Assembly: GCF_009727955.1 (NCBI RefSeq)
Contig: NZ_WOBR01000004.1
Location: 1,241,724 to 1,305,723 of the forward strand
DNA from: Aliivibrio fischeri
GTDB taxonomy: Bacteria > Pseudomonadota > Gammaproteobacteria > Enterobacterales > Vibrionaceae
DNA: 64,000 nucleotides
Direction: 5' to 3'
A program made the position numbers and the translations under genes. How positions within the stretch are numbered: the stretch's first letter is position 1; the number at the start of each line of letters is the position of its first letter. The notes below the pieces were generated by a model that was not told where the DNA came from, did no database searches, and saw only the letters and a list, made by a program, of their open reading frames with translations. Shown piece by piece: positions 18,961 to 29,341 of this stretch.

Positions 18961-20259
18961 TTAAGCAGGTTGTTGATTCATTAGTTCGTTAAAGCCAAAT
19001 GCTTTTTCAGAAACTTGTGCTTTAGCTAGGATAGCTTCAACCGCTTGTTCTTCTAGAGCAACATTACGCATGTTGTTCATCATTTGCTCGTTGCCTTCGT
19101 AGTAAGCAACAACTTCTGTTGGATCTTCGTATGCAGAAGCCATTTCGTTGATAAGCGCTTTTACTTTCTCATCATCAGCTTTTAGTTCTTCAGACTTGAT
19201 AACTTCACCAAGAAGAAGACCAACAACTACGCGACGTTTAGCTTGCTCTTCAAATAGTTCACGTGGAAGCTCAGGAGCTGTGTCAGCGTTGCCACCGAAA
19301 CGTTGAACTGCTTGTTGACGTAAAACTTGAACTTCTTGATCGATTAGAGCAGAAGGTACGTCAATGTTGTTTTGCTCAACTAGACCGTTGATTGCTTGCT
19401 CTTTGATCTTGTTCTTAACAGCTTGAGCTAGTTCACGCTCCATGTTCTTACGAACTTCAGCTTTAAGACCTTCAACACCACCTTCAGCGCCGAACTTAGC
19501 AACGAACTCGTCGTTTAGCTCAGGAAGCTCGCGAGCTTCAACTTTAACTACTTTGATAGCGAACTGTGCAGCTTTACCTTTTAGGTTTTCTGCGTGGTAT
19601 TCTTCTGGGAAGTTAACATCGATAGTTAGTTCGTCACCAGCTTTCTTACCTTTGATGCCATCTTCAAAACCAGGGATCATACGACCTTGGCCCATTTCTA
19701 GAGGGAAGTTATCAGCTTTACCGCCTTCAAATTCTTCACCGTCGATAGAACCAACAAAGTTGATTGTAGCGCGAGTACCGTCTTCAGCAGCGATATCAGC
19801 GTCAGCCCAAGTAGATTGTTGCTTACGTAGAGTTTCTAGCATTTCTGCTACGTCTTCATCTTTAACTTCAACTTGTGGTTTTTCAACAACAACTTTGTCT
19901 AGACCTTGAAGAGCAACTTCTGGGTAAACTTCAAAAGAAGCAGAGAAAACTAGATCTTTACCTTCAGCGAATTCAACAGGTGTAAATGTTGGAGCGCCAG
20001 CTGGGTTGATTTTTTCTTTTACGATAGCTTCGATGAAGTGACGTTGCATAACTTCACCCATCACGTCATTGCGTACCGCTTGACCATACATTTTCGCAAC
20101 CATCTTCATTGGCACTTTACCTTTACGGAAGCCATCGAAGCGACGATTTTTAGCGATATTACGAAGCTCTGCAGATACTGCATCTTCAATGTTTGCTGCT
20201 GGAACAGTGATAGTTAGAACGCGCTCTAGGCCTTCTTTAGTTTCAACGGTAACTTGCAT
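18961..20259 (-). CDS. tig: trigger factor, ribosome-bound chaperone
   Basis: Binds nascent chains at the ribosomal exit tunnel and has peptidyl-prolyl isomerase activity. The 432 residues equal E. coli Tig. The ribosome-binding signature is [15 protein letters not shown] at about 37-51. A middle FKBP-like PPIase domain (about 150-240) contains [22 protein letters not shown], and a long helical C-terminal domain follows. Codon use is strongly biased, as in highly expressed genes. The probable promoter lies 220-245 bp upstream, giving an unusually long leader. The order tig-clpP-clpX-lon-hupB-ppiD is conserved. Confidence 0.98.
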   Translation of the reverse strand: MQVTVETKEGLERVLTITVPAANIEDAVSAELRNIAKNRRFDGFRKGKVPMKMVAKMYGQAVRNDVMGEVMQRHFIEAIVKEKINPAGAPTFTPVEFAEGKDLVFSASFEVYPEVALQGLDKVVVEKPQVEVKDEDVAEMLETLRKQQSTWADADIAAEDGTRATINFVGSIDGEEFEGGKADNFPLEMGQGRMIPGFEDGIKGKKAGDELTIDVNFPEEYHAENLKGKAAQFAIKVVKVEARELPELNDEFVAKFGAEGGVEGLKAEVRKNMERELAQAVKNKIKEQAINGLVEQNNIDVPSALIDQEVQVLRQQAVQRFGGNADTAPELPRELFEEQAKRRVVVGLLLGEVIKSEELKADDEKVKALINEMASAYEDPTEVVAYYEGNEQMMNNMRNVALEEQAVEAILAKAQVSEKAFGFNELMNQQPA

Positions 20260-20599
20260 GTTTATATAAACCTCAAAATCGACTCAGGTTCTCTGAGTTT
20301 GCGACAAAACAAAACGTGTCGCATCCTTGTGTTACGGGACTATAAAATAGACCGCAACCCCTATGATTCGTGATACCTCAGGGTACCTTCCTTTTATTTA
20401 CTTTTATATCAAAAGCAAATACGTATTTTAGCAATCAAAATACGTCATTTAGCCAAGTGGCAAAATAAGACGCGATATTGTAGCGATCTGACGTTTCTAT
20501 GTCGAGGCTCACTACACTTGTTGATAATCTTTAATGAGAAATTGGGGAATAAGTAGTACTTTTCAACCCTAATTAACGATTTTTTTCTTAAAATAACCG
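20260..20599 (-). promoter_or_regulatory. tig promoter and long structured leader
   Basis: A 340-bp gap between hemH and tig with no gene. On the minus strand a good sigma-70 promoter is visible: TCGACA (20505-20500), 17-bp spacer, TACAAT (20482-20477), followed by the GC-rich discriminator ATCGCGTC. A transcript would start near 20470, leaving a leader of about 210 nt. Small hairpins in it include ACTCAG/CTGAGT at 20282-20298 and a GCGAC/GTCGC pairing at 20301-20321. I saw no intrinsic terminator for hemH. Confidence 0.65.
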
Positions 20600-21574
20600 T
20601 TATTTATTAAAAATTTTGCTACTAACAATATCAGCCATCATTTCAATGTGTAATTCATCATCATTTAAACATGGGATAAAGGTGTATTTTTGACCACCTG
20701 ACTCCATGAAAATCTCTTTACACTCTTCAGATAGCTCTTCTAATGTTTCCAAACAATCAGACGAAAATGCAGGACTGATAATATCTAATGATTTAATGCC
20801 TTTTGGCGCAAGCGTTTTTAATGTTTCAGAAGTATAAGGTTGTAACCACTCTTCACGTCCGAAACGAGATTGGTAACTCATACCAATTTGTTCAGAAGTT
20901 AACCCTAGCTCTTGCGCTAATAATTCTGTTGTCCTTTCGCAGTGCGTTGCATAAATATCGCCATTATCAACAAAGCGTTGTGGAATACCATGATATGAGC
21001 AAAGAACATAATCCCCCTTTCCATTCACTTCCCATGACTGACGAACAGAATGCGCAAGAGCTTTAATGTACAAAGGATGATCATGATAATTATGGATCAT
21101 GGTGAAATTTGGTAATACAGCTGTCGTTTTATATTGTTTTGCAATTTGATCAAACACAGCAGCTGTCGTAGTACGAGAGTATTGTGGATACAAAGGCAAA
21201 ATAATAATCTCTTCACAACCTTGTTCTTCTAATGACTCAATACCTGATTTAATTCTTGGTTCACCATAGGTCATCCCTAACGCGACAGGCATAGAAAGAC
21301 GCGCTTCTAACGCTTTTACTTGTCGTTGTGAATACACTAATAATGGAGAGCCTTCCTCCATCCATACGCTCTCATATAACTTAGCAACTTTTGGTGCACG
21401 TATAGGAAGAATGACACCATGAAGCAACGGGCACCATATGAACCTATTCATATCCACCACTCGCTTATCATGTAAAAATTCTGATAAAAATTGTTTTACA
21501 GCAGCAGCTGTTGGTGCTGTTGGTGTACCAAGATTAACCAGCAACACCCCTGTCTTTTTATTACTCACTGTCAT
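20600..21574 (-). CDS. hemH: ferrochelatase
   Basis: Inserts Fe2+ into protoporphyrin IX, the last step of haem synthesis, at the inner face of the membrane. The 324 residues start [24 protein letters not shown], the standard N-terminal motif. The catalytic histidine is in [18 protein letters not shown] (near 194), and the C-terminal part has [16 protein letters not shown] with the conserved glutamates. It follows adk after a terminator and precedes the tig leader. The run htpG-adk-hemH also occurs in V. cholerae and E. coli. Confidence 0.97.
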   Translation of the reverse strand: MTVSNKKTGVLLVNLGTPTAPTAAAVKQFLSEFLHDKRVVDMNRFIWCPLLHGVILPIRAPKVAKLYESVWMEEGSPLLVYSQRQVKALEARLSMPVALGMTYGEPRIKSGIESLEEQGCEEIIILPLYPQYSRTTTAAVFDQIAKQYKTTAVLPNFTMIHNYHDHPLYIKALAHSVRQSWEVNGKGDYVLCSYHGIPQRFVDNGDIYATHCERTTELLAQELGLTSEQIGMSYQSRFGREEWLQPYTSETLKTLAPKGIKSLDIISPAFSSDCLETLEELSEECKEIFMESGGQKYTFIPCLNDDELHIEMMADIVSSKIFNK

Positions 21575-21592
21575 TACCTACTTATTTTCCAT

Positions 21593-21619
21593 AAAAAAAG
21601 CGACCTATTAAGGCCGCTT
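21593..21619 (-). terminator. intrinsic terminator of adk
   Basis: Minus-strand AGCGGCC/GGTCGCT stem with one G-T pair and loop TTAATA, then seven T. Confidence 0.85.
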
Positions 21620-21651
21620 CAATATAGCAATAAATTACTGACTACGTAAGA

Positions 21652-22326
<675 letters not shown>

Positions 22327-22489
22327 TTATACCAAACCTTACAAATAAAAGTTACCTAACCTATATTTATAAACTTAGGTATAAGTTTTATTTCTAAAAA
22401 ATAAGCCGTGAAGATACACGTAACTGTGAAAGCTATCAAGTTTGCAATTAAAAAAGCAAAAACTGACTCTTAAATTGTGTGTATTTTCA

Positions 22490-22536
22490 CCATAAAAGAC
22501 AATGAGACCTTAGTGTTATCTTTACTAAGGTCTCAT
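22490..22536 (-). terminator. intrinsic terminator of htpG
   Basis: A perfect 13-bp stem (22502-22514 with 22524-22536, 9-base loop), followed on the minus strand by TTGTCTTTTAT. Confidence 0.8.
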
Positions 22537-22557
22537 CTTATTTAGCACAAATAATAA

Positions 22558-24453
22558 TTATTTAGCTAGCAGTTGATTCATTGCACTTAAGAACTGCGAC
22601 GGATCTTCTAAAGAGCCTCGTTCAGCAAGCATCGCTTGGCCAAGTAACATCTCAACCCAACGGCCAAATGCTTCTTCATCAGCTTCATCTGCCATTTGTT
22701 TTACTAAAGCATGATCTGGGTTAATTTCAAAAATGTACTTCACTTCAGGCGCAGCTTGACCTGCAGCTTCCAACAGTTTTGCCATCTGAGTACCCATTTC
22801 AAAATCATCAGTAACTACAACCGCCGGTGTTGTTGCTAATTTGAACGTGGTGCGAACTTCTTTAACTCGATCACCTAAGTATGACTTCGTACGCTCAACA
22901 ACTGACTTGAACTCTTCTTCAGTTTCTTTGTGCTTTTCTTTTTCCGCTTCATCTTCAAACTTGCTTAAATCTAAGCCCGCTTTTGTAATTGATTGGAATT
23001 GCTTGCCGTCAAATTCGGTTAAGTAGCTCATTAACCACTCATCGATACGGTCATACATTAGAATAACTTCAATACCTTTTGCTTTAAATTGCTCTAGGTG
23101 TGGGCTGTTTTTCGCAGCAGCATAGCTGTCAGCAGTTAGATAGAAGATCTTGTCTTGTTCTTCTTTCATACGCTCAACATAACCAGCAAGACCTAAAGCT
23201 TGCTCTGAACTGTCTTTTTCTGTAGTTGCAAAGCGTAATAACCCAGCGATTTTTTCTTTATTAGCGAAATCTTCAGCTAAGCCTTCTTTTAAAACTTGGC
23301 CAAATTGTTTCCAGAAAGTCAGGTACTTTTCATCGTCTTTTTTCGCCATTTTCTCAAGCATACCAAGCACACGTTTTGTACATGCACTGCGTAATGATTG
23401 AGTCACTTTATTATCTTGAAGAATCTCACGCGATACGTTTAAAGGTAAATCATTTGAGTCAATTAATCCCTTAACAAAACGTAGGTACGTTGGCATAAAT
23501 TGCTCAGCATCATCCATAATAAAGACACGTTGAACATATAATTTTAGACCACTTTTATGATCACGGTTCATCATATCAAATGGTGCTTTTGCCGGAATAT
23601 ATAGAAGGCTTGTGTAATCATTTTTACCTTCTACTTTGTTGTGACTCCAAGTTAATGGGTCAGCAAAATCATGAGAAACATGCTTATAGAACTCTTGGTA
23701 TTCAGCATCTTCAATATCTGATTTACTACGAGTCCAAAGAGCTTGAGCTTTATTTACTTGTTCCCATTTACCTTCTTTATCTTTTCCTTCTTCGTCTTTT
23801 TCAACAGTCCAGATAGAGACAGGGATACCGATGTGATCAGAGTATTTACCAATCACTTCTTTTAAACGCCACTCATTTAGAAATTCTTTACCTTCTTCAC
23901 GCATATGAAGAATGATATCCGTACCACGGCTTTCTTTTGTAATGTCTTCAATGGTGTAATCGCCCTCACCCTCTGAGTGCCATTGAACACCTTGATCTTT
24001 TTCAGAACCAGCAGCACGTGTACGAACCGTAACCGCATCAGCGACAATAAATGCAGAGTAAAAACCAACACCAAACTGCCCGATAAGTTGAGAGTCTTTA
24101 CTTTGGTCTTCAGATAATTTAGAGAAGAAGTCAGCGGTTCCCGATTTTGCAATCGTACCTAAATGCTCAATCACATCTTCACGGCTCATACCAATACCAT
24201 TATCTGAAATGGTTAATGTATTTGCAGCCTCGTTAAAAGATAATTTAACACCAAGATCGGCATTACCTTCATATAAGTCGCCATTTGATAGCGCTTTAAA
24301 ACGTAACTTATCTGATGCATCAGAAGCATTTGAGATTAGTTCACGCAAAAAGATCTCTTTATTTGAATATAAAGAGTGAATCATTAAATGAAGTAACTGT
24401 TTTACTTCTGATTGAAATCCACGTGTTTCTTTATTAGCAGTTTGCTCACTCAT
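22558..24453 (-). CDS. htpG: HtpG, Hsp90-family chaperone
   Basis: ATP-dependent cytosolic chaperone. The 631 residues are close to E. coli HtpG (624). The N-terminal ATP-binding domain shows [38 protein letters not shown] (split by position: begins near residue 10), [14 protein letters not shown] (near 83) and [15 protein letters not shown] (near 125). Middle and C-terminal dimerisation domains follow, without an MEEVD tail. A sigma-32-type promoter lies upstream, and toxR is transcribed divergently. GGAG lies 9 bp before the ATG. Confidence 0.98.
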   Translation of the reverse strand: MSEQTANKETRGFQSEVKQLLHLMIHSLYSNKEIFLRELISNASDASDKLRFKALSNGDLYEGNADLGVKLSFNEAANTLTISDNGIGMSREDVIEHLGTIAKSGTADFFSKLSEDQSKDSQLIGQFGVGFYSAFIVADAVTVRTRAAGSEKDQGVQWHSEGEGDYTIEDITKESRGTDIILHMREEGKEFLNEWRLKEVIGKYSDHIGIPVSIWTVEKDEEGKDKEGKWEQVNKAQALWTRSKSDIEDAEYQEFYKHVSHDFADPLTWSHNKVEGKNDYTSLLYIPAKAPFDMMNRDHKSGLKLYVQRVFIMDDAEQFMPTYLRFVKGLIDSNDLPLNVSREILQDNKVTQSLRSACTKRVLGMLEKMAKKDDEKYLTFWKQFGQVLKEGLAEDFANKEKIAGLLRFATTEKDSSEQALGLAGYVERMKEEQDKIFYLTADSYAAAKNSPHLEQFKAKGIEVILMYDRIDEWLMSYLTEFDGKQFQSITKAGLDLSKFEDEAEKEKHKETEEEFKSVVERTKSYLGDRVKEVRTTFKLATTPAVVVTDDFEMGTQMAKLLEAAGQAAPEVKYIFEINPDHALVKQMADEADEEAFGRWVEMLLGQAMLAERGSLEDPSQFLSAMNQLLAK

Positions 24454-24502
24454 CTAAAAACTCCAATATATAAGAGGTAACATTATTTACACTTACATAT
24501 TG

Positions 24503-24531
24503 AAATAGGGTCATAAAACAACAATTCAAGG
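24503..24531 (-). promoter_or_regulatory. sigma-32-type heat-shock promoter of htpG
   Basis: On the minus strand CCTTGAAT (24531-24524), a 13-bp spacer, and CCCTATTT (24510-24503). Both boxes and the spacing fit the sigma-32 consensus; the ATG is 50 bp further on. Confidence 0.75.
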
Positions 24532-24683
24532 TAAAGATATGTAAAACAGGCAGATTTTTTGCTGTTTTTTTGCTTTTTTTATAGAACAAAAATGATTAAT
24601 GATAAATTTTGACATAATATAGACATTCTAAAAGTGATACTCTTTATCATATCTAAGAACTGCCACTACTGAGTTAATAACCG

Positions 24684-25565
24684 ATGAATACAGAAAATAA
24701 CAAAATTATTATTGGCGACCGGTTTCTCTTCGATCCAAACGACAATAGTCTTATTGATACTCTAAATGATGATGAGATTATTCGCTTGGGTGGTAATGAA
24801 AGTCGAGTTTTAAGCCTGCTGATTCAAGAACCAGGGAAGGTTGTTAGCCGTCACGAACTACATGAGTATGTTTGGAGAGACCAAGGCTTTGAAGTTGATG
24901 ATTCAAGTTTAACTCAAGCTATCTCTACATTAAGGAAGATGCTCCAAGATCCAACCAAGTTACCTGTTTATGTTAAAACAGTACCGAAACGTGGTTATCA
25001 ATTTATTTCAACAGCCGTTGCTCAAGTCGATCCAGACCAGAAAATAGAAGCTGAAACTGAACACAATTTAGAAAATACTCCGTTAAGCGATTCTCTAAAT
25101 ACCGCTTCAGTATATCAAGATGATGCTCAAGAAGCACAATCTGTGGCACCGCAACAAAACGCAACAATAAATCAATCATCTACGGCTAATTCAGCACCAC
25201 AAGCACATCTATCTCTTTTAGGTACAATAATGCTTATTATTGCTTTTGTTTTGCCTATTATTGCTTATGTCAATCATACGCCAAAATCAGATGCCTTTGT
25301 CCAAGTTGCTAATTATGATAATACGCCTGTTTTTGTTCCGGTTAACCACCCTAGCATCGAGCAGTGGAAACCTCTTATTGAACAATGTACAAATTTTTAT
25401 AATTCAAAGCATACTGATTCATTAAAACCAATTGAAGTTATTGCCACGAGCGGTCAACCAAATCAAATTACATTAAATTATATACATAACGAAGAACACA
25501 GTGATCAAAGTATCAGTGTGCGCTTGCTAATTGATCAAAAAGGGGTGGATAAGGTATGTGGATAA
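24684..25565 (+). CDS. toxR: ToxR, membrane-bound transcription regulator
   Basis: Inner-membrane regulator that senses the periplasm and controls outer-membrane porins and, in pathogens, virulence genes. The 293 residues have an OmpR-type winged-helix domain at about 10-115 (NESRVLSLLIQEPGKVVSRHELHEYVW, then YVKTVPKRGYQFIS), a variable acidic linker, one membrane segment (LLGTIMLIIAFVLPIIAYV, about 176-195) and a periplasmic domain. Two periplasmic cysteines, Cys235 and Cys292, match the disulfide-forming pair known in V. cholerae ToxR (236 and 293). It overlaps toxS by 10 bp and is divergent from htpG, an arrangement conserved in Vibrio. Confidence 0.96.
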   Translation: MNTENNKIIIGDRFLFDPNDNSLIDTLNDDEIIRLGGNESRVLSLLIQEPGKVVSRHELHEYVWRDQGFEVDDSSLTQAISTLRKMLQDPTKLPVYVKTVPKRGYQFISTAVAQVDPDQKIEAETEHNLENTPLSDSLNTASVYQDDAQEAQSVAPQQNATINQSSTANSAPQAHLSLLGTIMLIIAFVLPIIAYVNHTPKSDAFVQVANYDNTPVFVPVNHPSIEQWKPLIEQCTNFYNSKHTDSLKPIEVIATSGQPNQITLNYIHNEEHSDQSISVRLLIDQKGVDKVCG

Positions 25566-26101
25566 ACAAAGAGCAGTTACCTCTATTCAAACGTTTATTA
25601 CCCTTAATCCTGCTAACTATTTCTATAATAGGAAGCTCATGGTTTTATTGGAAAAGCGACAGTAAAGTAGAACAGCTATTAATATCTAAAGAATGGCAAA
25701 GTATGAGCACTGTTCGAATAGACACTGACTATGAGGATATGGGCCCACTTAAGCGCGCTGATATTAAATCTAACGTGGTTTATTTACCAAATAAAACCTA
25801 TTCAAAATCATCTACATTAACGATTTACAGTGGATTAGCTGATGAAGTCCACCCATTAACGATCAATGTAATGGAGACTGGTAACTGGGATTACAGTGGC
25901 GATTATTTACTTATTGACCCTACTGAATTTAAAGATGTTACAGCCAGTGACAATAAAAACTTTTCAGGTTCTCAGAAAAAGCTGATTATGCGAGTTTTCA
26001 GAATGGATGCTCAACAAAGTAAGCGAGTTGATGTTGTTAATGATAAAACATTATTGCTAACGAGCTTAAATTACGGCTCTGGCATTTTATTCTCACATTA
26101 A
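25556..26101 (+). CDS. toxS: ToxS, periplasmic partner of ToxR
   Basis: Stabilises and activates ToxR through periplasmic contact. The 181 residues start with a short basic stretch and one membrane anchor (LLPLILLTISIIGSSWFYW, about 14-32); the rest is periplasmic. VLN-rich central strands with TGNWDYSGDYLLIDPTEF are typical of ToxS. The ATG at 25556 lies inside the last codons of toxR in another frame, so translation is probably coupled. Length is similar to V. cholerae ToxS (173). A bidirectional terminator follows. Confidence 0.93.
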   Translation: MWINKEQLPLFKRLLPLILLTISIIGSSWFYWKSDSKVEQLLISKEWQSMSTVRIDTDYEDMGPLKRADIKSNVVYLPNKTYSKSSTLTIYSGLADEVHPLTINVMETGNWDYSGDYLLIDPTEFKDVTASDNKNFSGSQKKLIMRVFRMDAQQSKRVDVVNDKTLLLTSLNYGSGILFSH

Positions 26102-26116
26102 CGATGATTTCAAACT

Positions 26117-26152
26117 AATAAAAAAGAAGCGATTATTACGCTTCTTTTTTTA
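26117..26152. terminator. bidirectional terminator between toxS and yfcE
   Basis: GAAGCG/CGCTTC core (26126-26131 with 26139-26144), flanked by A5 and T6, so it serves both convergent genes. Confidence 0.85.
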
Positions 26153-26168
26153 TATCTAAAAAATATAA

Positions 26169-26720
26169 TTATTGAATATCAATCGAACGCAAAATATTAC
26201 CTTCAAAATCACATACGCTTAACGTCTGTCCATCAAGTAATCCATAGCTTGCTTTTTCCCCTTCAATACGTGGGAACGTTGTTGAACCTGGATTAAAAAT
26301 AATTTGCTCACCAACCCACTCAGCAACCGTAATATGCGTATGACCATGAGCGATAATATCGCCTTTTTTCAATGGTGGTCGCTTATCAGCATTATAAATA
26401 TGGCCATGAGTTAAAAATAATTTTTGACCCGTTGGTAATAACACAATGTGATAATCAGACATGATAGGAAATGAAAGCAGCATCTGATCAACTTCACTGT
26501 CACAATTCCCTCTTACTGCAATGATAGAATCTGCATATTGATTTAATAATTCGGCAACCGCAAGTGGGTTGTGACCTTCAGGTAATGGGTTTCGTGGACC
26601 AAAATTAATTAAATCCCCAAGTAAAATGAGGTGATCTGCTTTTGAAGCTAGAAACGTATCAATAACACGCTGGGTTGCAGGTAAAGATCCATGCAGATCC
26701 GAAGCAAAAAATAGTTTCAC
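26169..26720 (-). CDS. yfcE: YfcE-type phosphodiesterase (metallophosphoesterase)
   Basis: Manganese-dependent phosphodiesterase with unknown physiological substrate; E. coli YfcE acts on model bis-p-nitrophenyl phosphate. The 183 residues carry all metallophosphoesterase motifs: ASDLHGS (near 7), LLGDLINFG (near 34), VRGNCDSEVD (near 70), FLTHGHIYN (near 106) and IAHGHTHIT (near 126). Length equals E. coli YfcE (184). yfcH is divergent from it with a 127-bp gap. Confidence 0.92.
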   Translation of the reverse strand: MKLFFASDLHGSLPATQRVIDTFLASKADHLILLGDLINFGPRNPLPEGHNPLAVAELLNQYADSIIAVRGNCDSEVDQMLLSFPIMSDYHIVLLPTGQKLFLTHGHIYNADKRPPLKKGDIIAHGHTHITVAEWVGEQIIFNPGSTTFPRIEGEKASYGLLDGQTLSVCDFEGNILRSIDIQ

Positions 26721-26847
26721 GAAAGGTCCTTAAATATCGATATAATGCGAACACAAAGTATAAAGGAAATGTAAGCAAAGTTGCCAATCATTGAAGTCAA
26801 TTTATACTTAGTTAGACAGATAACGAAAATATCTTGCAGGAGACGAG

Positions 26848-27753
26848 ATGAAAATACTCATAACAGGTAGTACAGGATTAATAGGAAAACAATTACTTGA
26901 CCACCTAAAAGGGCATCACTTAATCCTTCTTACTCGAAATATAAAAAAAGCCCAACTTTCTTTAAATCATCTTGCTTTACCACATGTAGAGTTTGTTTCT
27001 GACCTGTCAGCTTTTTCAAATTTTAATGATATTGATATTATTATTAATCTAGCAGGGGAACCCATTGCCGATAAAAAATGGACAAAAAAACAAAAGAAAA
27101 AAATCACTCAAAGTAGATGTGAGCTAACTCAACAGCTTTCTGAACTTTGTCTTGCCTCTTCAACCCCACCTAGTTGTTTTATTTCTGGATCAGCTATCGG
27201 CTATTACGGCAATCATGATAATAAGAACATAGACGAAAGCATGCAGGTATCCCTACCCGATTTTACTCATCAAGTATGTCGAGAATGGGAAAGCAAAGCA
27301 CTCCAAGCTAAAAACGACAATACTCGAGTTTGCATACTGCGTACTGGCATTGTGTTATCTCAATCTGGTGGAGCACTAGGAAAAATGTTACTCCCGTATA
27401 AACTGGGTCTAGGCGGACCAATTGGTAACGGTAAACAATATATGTCATGGATACACATCGATGATATGGTTTCTGCTATCTTACACCTAGTTTTTGAAGA
27501 GCAAAGTCATGGTATTTATAACATCACGGCGCCCCACCCTGTAACCAACCGTGTATTTAGCCAAGCCTTAGCAGGAACGCTGCAGCGTCCACATTTTTTA
27601 TTCACACCAAAATTATTAATTAAAACAATTTTGGGTGAATCCGCAGTATTACTTTTGGATAGTCAACGTATCAGACCGAAACGTTTAGTTGATGAAGGAT
27701 TCAAATTTCGCTATTCGCGGATAGAATCAGCATTAAAACAACTTCTACAATAA
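26848..27753 (+). CDS. yfcH: YfcH-type SDR epimerase (TIGR01777-like)
   Basis: Extended short-chain dehydrogenase-like protein of unknown substrate. The 301 residues have an N-terminal NAD(P)-binding motif MKILITGSTGLIGKQLLDHL and NLAGEPIADKKWTKKQKK (near 67), then SGSAIGYYGNHDN (near 113) and RTGIVLSQSGGALGKMLLPYKLGLGGPIGNGKQ, which mark the YfcH/SulA-type family; SWIHIDDMV follows. Length matches E. coli YfcH (297). GGAG precedes the ATG. No terminator with a T-tract follows; a long hairpin at 27783-27821 takes that place. Confidence 0.9.
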   Translation: MKILITGSTGLIGKQLLDHLKGHHLILLTRNIKKAQLSLNHLALPHVEFVSDLSAFSNFNDIDIIINLAGEPIADKKWTKKQKKKITQSRCELTQQLSELCLASSTPPSCFISGSAIGYYGNHDNKNIDESMQVSLPDFTHQVCREWESKALQAKNDNTRVCILRTGIVLSQSGGALGKMLLPYKLGLGGPIGNGKQYMSWIHIDDMVSAILHLVFEEQSHGIYNITAPHPVTNRVFSQALAGTLQRPHFLFTPKLLIKTILGESAVLLLDSQRIRPKRLVDEGFKFRYSRIESALKQLLQ

Positions 27754-28089
27754 CCTCGCTCCTTTCCGCTTTAACCTATCATTCACTTCGAATAGACAAT
27801 GTCATTGTTTATCCGAAGTGAGGATAAAAATAATCATTCGATAATCAATTCCAATTCCCACTCAATTAATTTAATTCGTACTCAAATTAATTATCAAAAT
27901 ACTTCTGTTAAGTTCATTTACATTCAATCTAACCAAAATATTCAATACGTTATTGAAAATATGCTACTGCTTATTAATAACACTTCCAAGCCACTAAGAA
28001 TCAATGACTTACAATGAAATAATTCGCATTTATGCGACTCATTTATCAATAAAATGAATTTGATAAATTATTTTACAATATGGCAACTA
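27754..28089. other. AT-rich intergenic region with a long hairpin
   Basis: No clear gene between yfcH and the proV promoter. At 27783-27821 there is a long imperfect hairpin (outer arms TCACTTCG/CGAAGTGA, then AATAGACAAT against ATTGTTTATC, small loop GTC) without a T-tract. A 72-codon frame (27799-28017) begins inside the hairpin at an ATG with no ribosome-binding site and has low-complexity Asn/Ile/Ser-rich composition, so I do not call it a gene. Confidence 0.5.
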
Positions 28090-28118
28090 TTGATTATCAA
28101 CCGCATTTTACTTATAGT
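28090..28118 (+). promoter_or_regulatory. sigma-70 promoter of proVWX
   Basis: TTGATT (28090-28095), 17-bp spacer, TATAGT (28113-28118), 32 bp before the proV ATG. Boxes and spacing are good; osmotic control is expected for this operon but cannot be read from the site. Confidence 0.6.
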
Positions 28119-28150
28119 ACTAACCAATATTTTAATAAAGGATCTAAAAC

Positions 28151-29338
28151 ATGAATCCCATACTGGAAGTTAAGGGACTGTACAAAGTATTTGGAGAAGA
28201 CACTGACCGTGCATTTTCAATGATTGATAAAGGCGCAAATAAAGATCAAGTGTTTGAGAAAACGGGATTAACAATTGGAGTTAATGATGTTTCTCTTAGT
28301 ATTCAAGAAGGCGAAATTTTCGTAATAATGGGACTTTCTGGTTCTGGAAAATCCACATTAGTTCGTCTTCTCAATCGACTTATCGAACCAACAAAAGGGA
28401 ATGTGTTTCTCAGAGGAAAAGACATCGCCCACATTTCAGAAGAAGAACTTCGCCAAGTTCGCCGCAACAACATCTCCATGGTTTTTCAAAACTTCGCTCT
28501 AATGCCACACATGACCGTCATAGAAAATGCAGCTTTTGGTTTAGAACTAGCAGGAGTTGATACGGAAAAAAGAAAAGCAAGTGCGCTAGAAGCGCTAGAT
28601 AGAGTTGGGCTTGGTGCCTATTCTGAATCTTATCCTGATGAACTATCTGGTGGTATGAAACAACGAGTTGGTCTTGCTAGAGCATTAGCTTGTGATCCAG
28701 ATATTTTATTAATGGATGAAGCATTTTCTGCTCTTGATCCTTTAATCAGAACCGAAATGCAAGACGAACTCATTCGCTTACAAAATGATGATAAACGCAC
28801 GATAGTTTTTATCTCTCATGATCTTGATGAAGCGATGAGGATCGGTGATCGCATTGCTATTATGCAAAATGGTGAAGTGGTTCAAGTAGGCACTCCAGAT
28901 GATATCCTTAATAATCCAGCCAATGACTATGTTGAAGCATTTTTCAGAGGTGTAAATGTGGCTAGCGTTTTAACGGCTAAGGATATTGCACGAAAAAAAC
29001 CTGCCGCTGTTTTTAAAAAATCAGAACATGATGGTCCAGCTTCAGCTCTTCAAATCTTAATTGATAATGATCGCGAGTATGGGATTATTGTCGATAAAAG
29101 CAACCACTACTCTGGCATCGTCTCTGTCGACTCTCTTCGCGAAGCTCATAATGACCATAATTCATTAATAAGTGCTCAATTGGCAAATGGCGTCACTCTT
29201 ACACCTGAACAGCCAATTAATGATATTTTAGGTATTGTTGCTGACGTTCCTTATTCCGTTCCTGTCGTTGACAAAAACGGTAATTACTTTGGTGTTGTGA
29301 CTAAATCACGACTTCTACAAACGTTAGATAAGGGATAA
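28151..29338 (+). CDS. proV: glycine betaine/proline ABC importer, ATPase
   Basis: Energises uptake of compatible solutes under osmotic stress. The 395 residues (E. coli ProV 400) have the family's N-terminal extension ([18 protein letters not shown]), Walker [17 protein letters not shown] near residue 61, signature [15 protein letters not shown] near 171, and Walker [15 protein letters not shown] near 188. The C-terminal third (about 275-395) contains tandem CBS domains, which in this family sense ionic strength. First gene of proVWX; a sigma-70 promoter is visible just upstream, and proW starts three bases after the stop codon. Confidence 0.96.
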   Translation: MNPILEVKGLYKVFGEDTDRAFSMIDKGANKDQVFEKTGLTIGVNDVSLSIQEGEIFVIMGLSGSGKSTLVRLLNRLIEPTKGNVFLRGKDIAHISEEELRQVRRNNISMVFQNFALMPHMTVIENAAFGLELAGVDTEKRKASALEALDRVGLGAYSESYPDELSGGMKQRVGLARALACDPDILLMDEAFSALDPLIRTEMQDELIRLQNDDKRTIVFISHDLDEAMRIGDRIAIMQNGEVVQVGTPDDILNNPANDYVEAFFRGVNVASVLTAKDIARKKPAAVFKKSEHDGPASALQILIDNDREYGIIVDKSNHYSGIVSVDSLREAHNDHNSLISAQLANGVTLTPEQPINDILGIVADVPYSVPVVDKNGNYFGVVTKSRLLQTLDKG

Positions 29339-29341
29339 GTC

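Noticed and set aside
27799-28017. 72-codon frame between yfcH and proV
   Set aside because: Starts inside a hairpin without a ribosome-binding site, Asn/Ile/Ser-rich low-complexity translation typical of AT-rich non-coding DNA, no recognisable domain. Kept only as a remark in the region entry.
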